Assembly: GCF_023734775.1 (NCBI RefSeq)
Contig: NZ_AP025732.1
Span: 744,001 to 808,000 of the forward strand
Direction: 5' to 3'
Source: Nostoc cf. commune SO-36
GTDB taxonomy: Bacteria; Cyanobacteriota; Cyanobacteriia; Cyanobacteriales; Nostocaceae
DNA length: 64,000 bases
Position numbers and translations under genes: made by a program. Below, piece by piece: positions 8,392 through 16,611 of the stretch. The stretch's first letter is position 1. Each line of letters opens with the position of its first letter. The notes beneath the pieces are model-generated. The model saw nothing but the letters and a program-made list of their open reading frames with translations. It was not told the origin of the DNA and did not search any database.

Positions 8392-9796
8392 ATGCACAAT
8401 GGTTTTAGGAGTAAGCTGCCACTACTGCTGACATTCTGCTTATTTACTAGCTTTTTGCCTGTCTCTAGTTCAGTTTTATGTCCAGCCGTTGCCTCCGACG
8501 AATACTATAAAGTAGCCAGAAATAATGGCAGAGATGGACGCACAGGAAGCGATGGGCGATCGGGTAGAGATGGTGGCAGTGGTGAAAACCAAAATATTTT
8601 TGTCAATGGTTCACCCGTTAATCTTGACTTATCTGGTAAAGATGGTGAAGACGGGGAAGACGGAGAACATGGCGATCAACCTGACTGTGGTTCCCAACGC
8701 GGTCGCGTTAGCCACGACATAAATGCACCAAATGGTGGTAGTGGCGGTAATGGAGGCAAAGGAGGAGATGGGGGAAATGGTGGTTCCCTCACGGTGTATT
8801 ACAGCAATTTGACAGACTTACGGAACGTTTCCGTTCGGGCAACTGCTGGAGAAGGTGGGCGCGGCGGTAGAGGTGGCAACGGTACTGGAGGGTTGCAACT
8901 GTCACAGACGGAGATGGGAAGTTAAAACCTGTAAGGGAACTCCTGGTAGCCCTGATTATAAGTGTACTGAGAAGGTTTATCGATGTAGCGACGGTAACGA
9001 TGGGCGAGATGGCAGCGATGGTAGCGATGGTAGGCAAGGGCGCTTGGGAACTTTGAGTATTGTGAATAGCAAGGAACCTTTGGCAGCTGATAGTCCAACT
9101 GTGAAGCTAGCAATTTCGGAACTGACAAACAAACAGTTCAACCTCTCAAAGAATAAATGGAATCAACGCATAGGGGCAGCTTCTCTACTTGCGCCTGGTT
9201 CTGCGATCGCTGATAATTATCGAGAGTTTGAACAGCGTCTAGAAGAAACTTTTCAAATAGTTTGGCAAGAAAGACAACCCATTACCAGCTTTGGTAATCA
9301 AGCTGTAACACTGAATTTAACTGACAGCAAACAAGTAGAAGTTACTTTTTCTGAGGACTTATGGGTTCAGGGTAATACCCAAAGTGAGGCTAAATTGACA
9401 ACATTTACCGTTAACCATGCCATTCCTAAAAAAGATGTTACCCGGTTAGCTGTGGCAGAGTTTGCTGATGCAGGACAAAACCTCAACTTAAAAATAGTCG
9501 ATTTGGCGGCAAAGTCTGATGTTATTAATACTCAGTTTCGCATAAAATTCCGCGCCCAGGATAGCTTGCACGGTTTTTCTGGCTACAAAACTGAATATGA
9601 AGGTGATATTCCTAACGAACTTGTGACTCGTGACTACAACCGTTTTACTCTAGCTTTGGGCAAACTCAAAATTTCTGATGAAGCTTTACGCCCTGATGTC
9701 AACGTTGATATTGAAATCGTAGCAACTCGTTCTTTGGGAATACGTTCTGCGAAGCAAACTATTCGCTGGCAGGGTGCAATCCGCAAGCCTAGATAA
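8392..9796 (+). pseudogene. Secreted collagen-like Gly-rich protein, frameshifted
   Basis: Two overlapping frames (8392-8925 and one open to 9796) belong to one gene. The first has a signal peptide, then Gly-X-Y stretches (NGRDGRTGSDGRSGRDGG, GKDGEDGEDGEHG) and a Gly-Asn-rich segment. The second resumes with Cys-containing VKTCKGTPGSPDYKC, another Gly-Asp run and a 250-residue beta-rich C-terminal domain. The join falls in the G-run 8890-8892: dropping one G restores ...GTGGCNCHRRRWEVKTC. The repaired product has about 467 residues. It is probably an exopolymer or surface protein. Either a sequencing error or a genuine one-base insertion fits. Confidence 0.75.
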
Positions 9797-9799
9797 AAT

Positions 9800-10360
9800 T
9801 TAGGAAGATTTTTTCCCATCTGAAACCATTTGCGAGAGAAGATAGGCTGCGAAATCTAGTAACTGATCCAGCAAAAAGCCAATAATGCCGATGTAGAGGA
9901 TTACCTGAATTATGTAATCAGCATTGCCAGCTTTATAAGCCTCCCAGAGAGTAAAGCCAAGCCCTTTTGGGCCGATTAACATTTCTGTGGAAATAACTAT
10001 AAACCAGGCTACCCAAATGCTAACTTTCAACGCATGAAATACATGAAATATAGCTACTCTAAAGTTATTATTCTGTCTCTGAAAATGTCGCATACCTATT
10101 GCAGTATTAATGATCATTGTCCAGAGAGTTCCCAGAAAAACTACTATAATAGCAGCCGATTCATTCTCTTGAAATACTATTAAAGCAATAGGTAATAAAG
10201 CTATAGGAGGGATACTATGTGGTATCTGAAATATCAGCCTAAATAGCTGATATACCATGCTATTGATACCTATTAAATATCCGATGAAACTACCTAATAC
10301 AGCAGCGGGAATGTAACCAACAAATAACCTTTGTAGGCTAGCTAAAATGTCTAAAAACAT
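9800..10360 (-). CDS. Shortened ABC permease, NrtB/SsuC-like, probably decayed
   Basis: The 186 residues align in my memory with nitrate/sulfonate permeases: LQRLFVGYIPAAVLGSFIGYLIG, PHSIPPIALLPIALIVF and VAWFIVISTEMLIGPKGLGFTLWEAYKAGNADYIIQVILYIGIIGFLLD. Such permeases usually have about 250-280 residues. Here the N-terminal membrane segment is missing, and the stretch between NTAIGMRHFQRQNNNF and LKVSIWVAW is too short to hold the EAA coupling loop that contacts the ATPase. No ATPase or intact binding protein is adjacent; a binding-protein fragment lies at 10691. I infer a degenerating transporter remnant. Confidence 0.65.
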   Translation of the reverse strand: MFLDILASLQRLFVGYIPAAVLGSFIGYLIGINSMVYQLFRLIFQIPHSIPPIALLPIALIVFQENESAAIIVVFLGTLWTMIINTAIGMRHFQRQNNNFRVAIFHVFHALKVSIWVAWFIVISTEMLIGPKGLGFTLWEAYKAGNADYIIQVILYIGIIGFLLDQLLDFAAYLLSQMVSDGKKSS

Positions 10361-10640
10361 ATTATTATCTCTGCCTCAGTTCTCATAGTCAATATTTTGG
10401 AAATACTGTGGCAACAACACAAAATTACGGGTGAAAACTGTATTTAATTACACCTTTTATTGGATAAATACAATATTTTTTATATCTTTACCTCCTTGAC
10501 GAATAATCAAAAAAGTTAGGTGTTATTACGATGTGATCGTAGTAGTACAAAGAAGAACTCAAAACTTGACTTTATTAAACTTTATCAGAAAAGCACAATC
10601 TGATTAGTAAATTAAATACAATTTCCAGAATTGTTTAATC
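10361..10640. other. Non-coding AT-rich stretch
   Basis: Nothing recognised apart from low-complexity AT-rich DNA. It presumably once held the promoter of the permease gene and the front of the binding-protein gene whose tail is at 10691. Confidence 0.5.
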
Positions 10641-10684
10641 AAACATGAGTTCGTGTAAATAATCCGCGAACCCATGTTTTTTTT
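10641..10684 (+). terminator. Hairpin with T8 tail
   Basis: AAACATG-A-GTTCG pairs with CGAAC-CC-ATGTTT around an 11-12 base loop, followed by eight Ts. It ends a few bases before the binding-protein fragment, so it may be the terminator of something lost upstream. Confidence 0.6.
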
Positions 10685-10690
10685 CCAAGG

Positions 10691-10924
10691 GCAATTTGGG
10701 ATCCATACTTAGCAGCAGCAGGCGCACGTACTTTAGCGGACGCGACGGGATTAGCCCCCAATCGGGGTTATTATTTGGCTGTAAAATCTTTTGTTGATAC
10801 CAAGCCAGATGCTTTGAAAATAGTTCTAGATGAAGTGAAGAAAGTTAGTGAATGGGCAAAGAATAATTCTACTGAATTGTTAGCGTTTAATGTGTGCTTC
10901 TATCGCTCTGAATTAGCGTTTTAA
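10691..10924 (+). pseudogene. Fragment of a sulfonate/nitrate-type ABC substrate-binding protein
   Basis: A 77-codon open stretch without a proper start reads AIWDPYLAAAGARTLADATG, then PNRGYYLAVKSFVDTKPDALKIVLDEVKK and WAKNNSTELLAFN before a stop. This is the middle-to-C-terminal lobe of SsuA/TauA-like periplasmic proteins, where AIWDP(F/Y) and the NRxYYLA segment are conserved. The N-terminal two thirds and the last residues are gone. It is on the opposite strand from the permease remnant, so an inversion or separate decay is implied. Confidence 0.7.
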
Positions 10925-10953
10925 ACTAGCCTTAAAATAGCCTAATAGAAATA

Positions 10954-10993
10954 GTGAAACCCAACATTATATTAAGTTAACATTGGGTTTCAC
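10954..10993. terminator. Possible bidirectional hairpin
   Basis: GTGAAACCCAA (10954-10964) pairs with TTGGGTTTCAC (10983-10993). There is no clear T-run. It sits just after the stop of the minus-strand ycf66 gene. Confidence 0.45.
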
Positions 10994-10998
10994 ATCAT

Positions 10999-11737
10999 TC
11001 AAATAGCTTGATTAGGTGGTATTTGTTCAGGCGGCGTTTCCGCAGGGGGAGCGAGTACCGCATCTGGAGCAATTTCTTCTACAGGAATCGGTTGTTTGTC
11101 CTCAGTCTCAGCATCTGGTTGTGCTGCTTCCACCAATTCAGGAGATGGGGGATGTGGGGGAATCGCTTCCGGGACACTCTCGGTTTTTGCTTCGGTTTCG
11201 GTAGTAACTGTCTCCTCTGCTGGTTGTTCTGGTATGGCAGTAGTTTTGTCGATAATCTCAACAACAGGTTTCTCTGCCAGAACAGAGGTAATGTCTTCAG
11301 GTTTGGGGGTTGTGGGTGTCTTTTTACTCACAGTCTGTTGCACCTTGTCTTTCGCGCCACTGAAGGTGCTACCCAGACCTTTTTGCAACTGGCCTAGCCG
11401 TTCCTGAAGGGACAACTTATTCACCTGTTCTTGAATGCCAGTTTTTACCGTCTCAGCACTGGGTACTTGGGTTTGTTGCGTCTGCGGGGTCAATTGCCGA
11501 CGTAATGATAGAGTTTGCCAGCCAAACCAGACCAAAAGAGCCACACTAGCCACATGACCGAGCAACAAACCCCCAGTAATGCGTGGTGCAAAACACCCAT
11601 AAGACTAAAGCGTAGAACAATCCTACGCCACTCCAGATAAAGTCATTCTTGCGGTGGATTTCTGGGAAAAAGAAAGCTGCTATGTAAATGGCTAAACTAC
11701 CAAGACCCACTACCAAAGCTAGGACAAATGCCAGCAT
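10999..11737 (-). pseudogene. Ycf66 family membrane protein, frameshifted
   Basis: The start MLAFVLALVVGLGSLAIYIAAFFFPEIHRKNDFIWSG (read from 11737) and the continuation LLLGHVASVALLVWFGWQTLSLRRQL lie in two frames that join at the T4 run (plus-strand AAAA near 11585-11589). Removing one base gives LWVFAPRITGGLLLGH. Ycf66 proteins are small plastid/cyanobacterial membrane proteins of unknown function. Here two or three N-terminal helices are followed by a Pro/Glu-rich tail of about 170 residues, probably disordered. The repaired length is about 245 residues. The break may be a sequencing error. Confidence 0.75.
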
Positions 11738-11953
11738 TATTTGGTTACTCCTTACTGCGTCCTTTAATTATTTCAATTTTGCAAATTTTGCCAGTCAATT
11801 GTTGATTTAGATACAATTTAAAATCAATTATCCCTGTTACTTGTGGATTTTTGTCATTTATATCAAGTCTTAAGGTCTTCTTTAGGGGAGAACGGAAAAT
11901 ATCGGACTACCCTTATAGGTAAAGGATTCTGCAAGAGTTAGCCAGAAATTTTT

Positions 11954-13385
11954 ATGACACTACAAAGCTTTGGTGTGATTGGATTAGCCGTTATGGGTGA
12001 GAACATCGCTCTCAACGTGGAGCGCAATGGCTTCCCAATTGCAGTTTACAACCGCTCCCGCGAAAAAACGGATGCGTTTATGGCGCAGCGTGCTATAGGA
12101 CGGAATGTCAAAGCCGCCTTTACTCTAGAAGAATTCGTTGCCTTATTGGAACGTCCCCGCAAAATTCTAGTAATGGTGCAAGCTGGTAAGCCAGTGGATG
12201 CGGTAATTGCTCAACTAAAACCTTTGTTAGACGAAGGCGATATCATTATCGATGGTGGCAACTCTTGGTTTGAAGATACGGAACGCCGCACTCAGGAATT
12301 AGAACCGGCTGGGCTTCGGTATCTTGGTATGGGTGTCAGTGGCGGTGAAGAAGGAGCGCTAAATGGGCCTTCACTGATGCCTGGAGGTACAAGAAGCTCT
12401 TACGAGTATCTATCACCAATTTTCAACAAAATTGCTGCCCAAGTCGATGATGGCCCTTGTGTAACCTATATTGGCCCTGGTGGTTCTGGTCACTATGTGA
12501 AAATGGTACACAACGGCATTGAGTACGGCGATATGCAGCTAATTGCTGAAGCCTACGACTTGCTGAAAAATGTCGCTGGATTAAACCCTAGTCAGCTACA
12601 TGATGTGTTTGCTGAATGGAACACCACTGATGAACTCGATTCATTTTTGATCGAGATTACGAAGAATATCTTCCCATATATTGACCCAGAAACAAATAAA
12701 CCCCTAGTGGATTTGATTGTTGATGGCAGCCGGTCAAAAGGGAACTGGACGCTGGACTGTGCAAACTGCATTGGAATTGGGAGTTGCTATTCCTACAATT
12801 ACAGCAGCAGTTAATGCCCGGATTATATCTTCGATTAAAGAGGAGCGGGTTGCAGCATCTAAAGTCCTCACCGGCCCCAGTGGCAAGTATGACGGGCAAA
12901 CTAAGGACTTTATCAATAAAGTTCGTGATGCTCTCTATTGCTCAAAAATCTGTTCTTATGCTCAAGGGATGGCGTTGCTATCCACAGCTTCAAAAACATA
13001 TAACTGGAATTTGGATCTGGGCGAAATGGCACGGATTTGGAAAGGTGGTTGTATTATTCGCGCTCGCTTTTTGAATAAGATTAAGAAGGCTTTTAGCGAA
13101 AATCCAGCTTTGCCTAACTTGCTGTTAGCTCCCGAATTTAAGCAGACAATTCTCGACAGACAGACTGCTTGGCGGGAAGTAATTGCGACAGCTGCAACAG
13201 TAGGAATTCCAGTACCCGCATTTAGCGCCTCCTTAGATTATTTTGACAGCTATCGCCGCGATCGCTTGCCTCAAAATCTAACTCAAGCACAACGCGACTA
13301 CTTCGGCGCACATACCTACCTGCGTCTTGATAAGCCCGGAAGTTTCCATACTGAATGGGTTCCCATTGCTGAAGCTGAGAAGTAA
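11954..13385 (+). pseudogene. gnd: 6-phosphogluconate dehydrogenase, frameshifted
   Basis: The decarboxylating dehydrogenase of the oxidative pentose phosphate pathway, the main night-time and heterocyst NADPH source. The N-terminal Rossmann motif GVIGLAVMGENIALN and VSGGEEGALNGPSLMPGG, plus HNGIEYGDMQLI, are in the first frame. GQKGTGRWTVQTALELG to the C-terminus is in another. The join is at about 12722, where GATGGCAGCC should read GATGCAGCC (one extra G). The repaired protein has 476 residues, the normal length, and is otherwise intact. That makes a sequencing error more likely than real loss of a core enzyme. Confidence 0.9.
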
Positions 13386-13449
13386 GTTTTCACGTATCTG
13401 TATGAGGATATTCTGAAAGGTTAGTTAATTTCAAAGTACAGATTTAGAA

Positions 13450-13478
13450 GTGGCTCTGAAACTCAGAGCCATTTTTTT
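13450..13478 (+). terminator. Rho-independent terminator after gnd
   Basis: TGGCTCTGA pairs with TCAGAGCCA around a short AAC loop, followed by seven Ts. It lies 65 bp after the gnd stop. Confidence 0.9.
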
Positions 13479-13480
13479 AA

Positions 13481-13580
13481 CGTAGACGCTTCTCTACGAG
13501 ACGCTACGCGTAGCTTGCTGAAGGGTACGGCTTGCCGCAGGCTACCGCAGAGGCTCAGAGAACACAGAGGAAGAGAGCTT
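13481..13580. repeat. Dispersed repeat: CGTAGACGC...GGCTAC module plus CAGAGG tail
   Basis: The 65-bp module 13481-13545 (palindromic pieces CTACGAGACGCTACGCGTAG and TGCCGCAGGC) is almost the same as the 69 bp nested inside the miniature element at 19443-19511. It is followed here by CGCAGAGGCTCAGAGAACACAG, which also recurs next to the other copy. No coding function seen. Confidence 0.7.
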
Positions 13581-13595
13581 TATTTTTTATTGATT

Positions 13596-14738
13596 TTAGG
13601 AGTTGTTATTACCAAGATATTTGGCTTTTAATTCTTCTAATTCTTGATCTATTTCGTTTGTACTAGAAGGCCCAGATGTGGGAATTGGTGGTTGTATTTT
13701 ATTTGGCTGAGGTTTGTTACTACCCAAAAATTGGGTTTTCATTTGTTCTAATTCCAGATCAATTTGACTAGGAGATGGCGATACAAATGTAGGTGGAGAT
13801 TTTGCTGGAGATTGAGGGAGGGGTTTTGCTGCAATCGCTGATGTGGCTGCTACTTGCGATTGTTGATTTAAGTCTTTGAGAACTTCATCTACTGTTTGAT
13901 AACGTCGAATTGGAATACTTTCTAACATTTTGTTGAGAATGCGACTCAACTGATTACTAACGGGAGTTTTCAAGTATTGCTGCCAAACCCAAGTATCGTT
14001 GTTAGTATCATAGGAATCGAAAGGCGATCGCACTGTTAATAAATTAATACAAGTTGCACCCAAGCTGTAAATATCGCTGGCGAAAACAGCTCTACCTCTC
14101 ATTTGCTCAGGGGCAACATATTCTGGACTACCAATACTTGTACCAGTTTGATTTAAGGCAGCGCCAGTGGCAGATTTAGCTGCACCAAAATCTACTAATA
14201 CTAGTTTGCGTTGGGCATCGCTCTCACGAATAATATTTTCTGGTTTAATATCGCGGTGAATTACGTGTCTGGCATGGCAAAACTGCAAAACTGATAATAA
14301 ATCGTTTAATAGTTGCCAGATTTGTGTTTCACTAAAAGCACCTTTATGTGCTAATTCCTGGGCTAAGTTTTGCCCGTCGATAAATTCTTGTACAAGATAC
14401 TGCCGATTTTCTTGGGTAAAATATGCCAGTAGTTCGGGAATTTGCGGATGTTTCCCCAATTCATCTAACTGCACCGCTTCTTGATTAAATAACTCTACAG
14501 CTTTGGCAAGACTATTAGCGCCTTGGGATTGGGGATAAAATTGCTTAATTACGCAGCGTGGTTTTGAAGGTTTATCCTCATCCACAGCTAAGAAAGTTTT
14601 GCCAAAACCACCTTGTCCGATTGGTTTGATAGCACGGTAACGTTCTTTGAGGAGTAACTTAGAACCGCAAGTCCGGCAAAACTTGACATCAGTAGGATTT
14701 TCAGGCTTGGGACAATGGGGATTAAGGCAGTAGCTCAT
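13596..14738 (-). CDS. Ser/Thr protein kinase with N-terminal zinc ribbon
   Basis: A 380-residue Hanks-type kinase. Cys4, Cys9, Cys21 and Cys24 form a zinc-ribbon-like knuckle. The kinase domain follows: Gly-rich loop IGQGGFGKTFLA (40-51), Lys65 in VIKQFY, HRD at 161-163, DFG at 183-185 and APE at 209-211, so all catalytic elements are present. The tail carries two copies of an acidic/leucine motif (IDLELEQMKTQFLG and IDQELEELKAKYLG) at about 325 and 360. No membrane segment is seen, so it is soluble. Such kinases are abundant in Nostoc; the target is unknown. Confidence 0.9.
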   Translation of the reverse strand: MSYCLNPHCPKPENPTDVKFCRTCGSKLLLKERYRAIKPIGQGGFGKTFLAVDEDKPSKPRCVIKQFYPQSQGANSLAKAVELFNQEAVQLDELGKHPQIPELLAYFTQENRQYLVQEFIDGQNLAQELAHKGAFSETQIWQLLNDLLSVLQFCHARHVIHRDIKPENIIRESDAQRKLVLVDFGAAKSATGAALNQTGTSIGSPEYVAPEQMRGRAVFASDIYSLGATCINLLTVRSPFDSYDTNNDTWVWQQYLKTPVSNQLSRILNKMLESIPIRRYQTVDEVLKDLNQQSQVAATSAIAAKPLPQSPAKSPPTFVSPSPSQIDLELEQMKTQFLGSNKPQPNKIQPPIPTSGPSSTNEIDQELEELKAKYLGNNNS

Positions 14739-14938
14739 ATAGGCGATCGCTCTTATATGTTCTTATTTTCTCTTGTCCCAGGCAAAAGGGGGTAATTAGC
14801 AGATTTTGGATTTTAAATTTTGGATTTGTGTCACGCAGAAGGGATAAAAACGTTTAGTGGAACATTAGTCTGGTATGAACCAAAAGAATCTAAAATCTAA
14901 AATAATCAAGTGCGATCGCTACACTTACACACTGCTAA

Positions 14939-16069
14939 CTAGCCCATACCTTCTATAACTGGATGAAAGTAGAAGGCGAACCCCAATACTGTATAAGCAG
15001 CTAATAATAAAGTGCCTTCAAGCCAATTGGACTTACCATCAGAACTGATACTGTTTGCAATCAAGACTGATGCAACCACAGCTACTAATTCAAAGGGTTG
15101 GAAATCCAAATCCATTGGTTTACCTAATACCCGCCCTGCTATCACCAACACGGGGGCAACAAATAAGGCAATCTGCATACTTGATCCCACAGCTACCGAA
15201 AGGGAAAGATCCATCTTATTTTTCATCGCCACGGTGACTGCTGTGGCATGTTCAGCCGCGTTACCGACGATGGGAACCAATATCACCCCTGTAAACAGTG
15301 CCGTCAAACCTAGCTGAGATGTGGCCACTTCCAGAGAATCTACTAGCATTTCTGACTCAAGTGCCACTAGTAAGGTACATACTAGCAAGACACCAACCCA
15401 CAACATCATATTTGGTTTCGCGTGAGGGGTTTCCTCTTCTTCTGTCTCCGCTACACCCACATCATAAAGATAGGAGTGGGTTTTCATTGAAAACAGCAGT
15501 GTTAGGGCATAAACCAGAATTAATACTACAGCAACAGCAATAGAAAGATTTTGCAGTGTTTCTTCGTTAATTCCTTGAGATGTGTAATTCATCGCCGTTG
15601 GCATCAAAATAGCAATCACCGCTAAATTCATCGAATCAGCATTCACCCGCGCCACAATTGGCTGAAATGTCTGTTCTTTGTAGCGTAACCCCCCCAAAAG
15701 CATGGAAAAACCCATCACCAGTAGTAAGTTGCTAATAATCGATCCCGTGATACTGGCTTTGACTACATCTATTAACCCAGCATTCAGCGCTACTAAGGCG
15801 ATGATTAGTTCTGTAGCATTGCCAAATGTGGCGTTTAACAAGCCCCCCAATGATGGCCCCACTACGACAGCAATTTCTTCTGTGGCTGTACCCATCCAAG
15901 CCGCTAAGGGCAGAATTGCTAATCCAGCTGTAACGAAAACTATTAATTCTCCCCACTCCAGAAAATGGGCTGCTACAGAAATCGGGATAAACAGTAGTAA
16001 AACGAAAAGAATAATGTTTTTGGTTGACATTTGTTGTCTTAAGTTGAGGGTATCATTCACAGCGAGCAA
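14939..16069 (-). CDS. cax: Calcium/proton exchanger (CaCA family, Cax)
   Basis: A 376-residue integral membrane antiporter with about eleven hydrophobic helices. It has both conserved alpha repeats: GNATELIIALVALNAG (residues 83-98) and GNAAEHATAVTVAMKNKMDLS near 270. An acidic patch (ETEEEETPHAK) separates the halves, as in cyanobacterial Cax proteins. The family exports Ca2+ in exchange for H+ at the plasma membrane and is linked to salt and pH tolerance. The true start could be the second Met (MSTKNIILF). It is divergent from the GH57 gene. Confidence 0.9.
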   Translation of the reverse strand: MLAVNDTLNLRQQMSTKNIILFVLLLFIPISVAAHFLEWGELIVFVTAGLAILPLAAWMGTATEEIAVVVGPSLGGLLNATFGNATELIIALVALNAGLIDVVKASITGSIISNLLLVMGFSMLLGGLRYKEQTFQPIVARVNADSMNLAVIAILMPTAMNYTSQGINEETLQNLSIAVAVVLILVYALTLLFSMKTHSYLYDVGVAETEEEETPHAKPNMMLWVGVLLVCTLLVALESEMLVDSLEVATSQLGLTALFTGVILVPIVGNAAEHATAVTVAMKNKMDLSLSVAVGSSMQIALFVAPVLVIAGRVLGKPMDLDFQPFELVAVVASVLIANSISSDGKSNWLEGTLLLAAYTVLGFAFYFHPVIEGMG

Positions 16070-16611
16070 TCCTGAGTTTTAAGTTTGGAGTGTTGAATTA
16101 ACAATCACTTTCATATCAGCACTCCGATATGATACTCTCAACCGTCTGTAGAGCAATTCAGAGATTGTACTGTTTTCCGTTCACTGCCGCGCTAATTATG
16201 TAAAATAAGATTGCGATATGATGAGTTCTCGCAATCTTTTGTTGCAAAAGTATGAATTTGAGGCAAAATATTACATCAAAAATGGGGTTTAATTATTAAA
16301 AGACAATTAAAATTTTGATTGACGCTGAAGAAGAGAAAACCCCTAACTGAGCCTTTGTTTAATGGCTAATTACTTTAAGCCTTCAGGGAAAGGGCTGTCT
16401 TGCAAAGTTCCTTCAAGTCGGCAGAGCCGCCCAACGGACTTTGCGCTGTGCAATAACGCAGATTTCCCATTACAATAAAACAGCTTTGTCAAAATTTAGT
16501 TGGATCTCATAGTTGTTGTTTATACCGGATTTTGTGTTCAAACTATTGTAGTAAGGTTTACGCACAATGTTTTCGGTGCAACTGCAAGTTTTTTGTTTTG
16601 GATAAATATAC
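16070..16611. other. Divergent intergenic region, with a hairpin at 16207-16240
   Basis: No protein gene seen. AAGATTGCGA (16207-16216) pairs with TCGCAATCTT (16229-16238) and is followed by T-rich sequence. It may be a terminator of a short transcript or a 5' leader structure. The segment 16380-16460 is GC-richer (CCTTCAAGTCGGCAGAGCCGCC...) and may be a decayed repeat. Promoters for cax and the GH57 gene must lie here. Confidence 0.45.

Noticed and set aside
11008..11407. Plus-strand open frames opposite the Ycf66 tail
   Set aside because: They mirror the Pro/Glu-rich tail of the minus-strand gene; no start signals.
11954..13385. Programmed ribosomal frameshift in gnd
   Set aside because: No slippery heptamer or downstream structure is evident, and gnd is not known to need a frameshift. 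An extra base is simpler.
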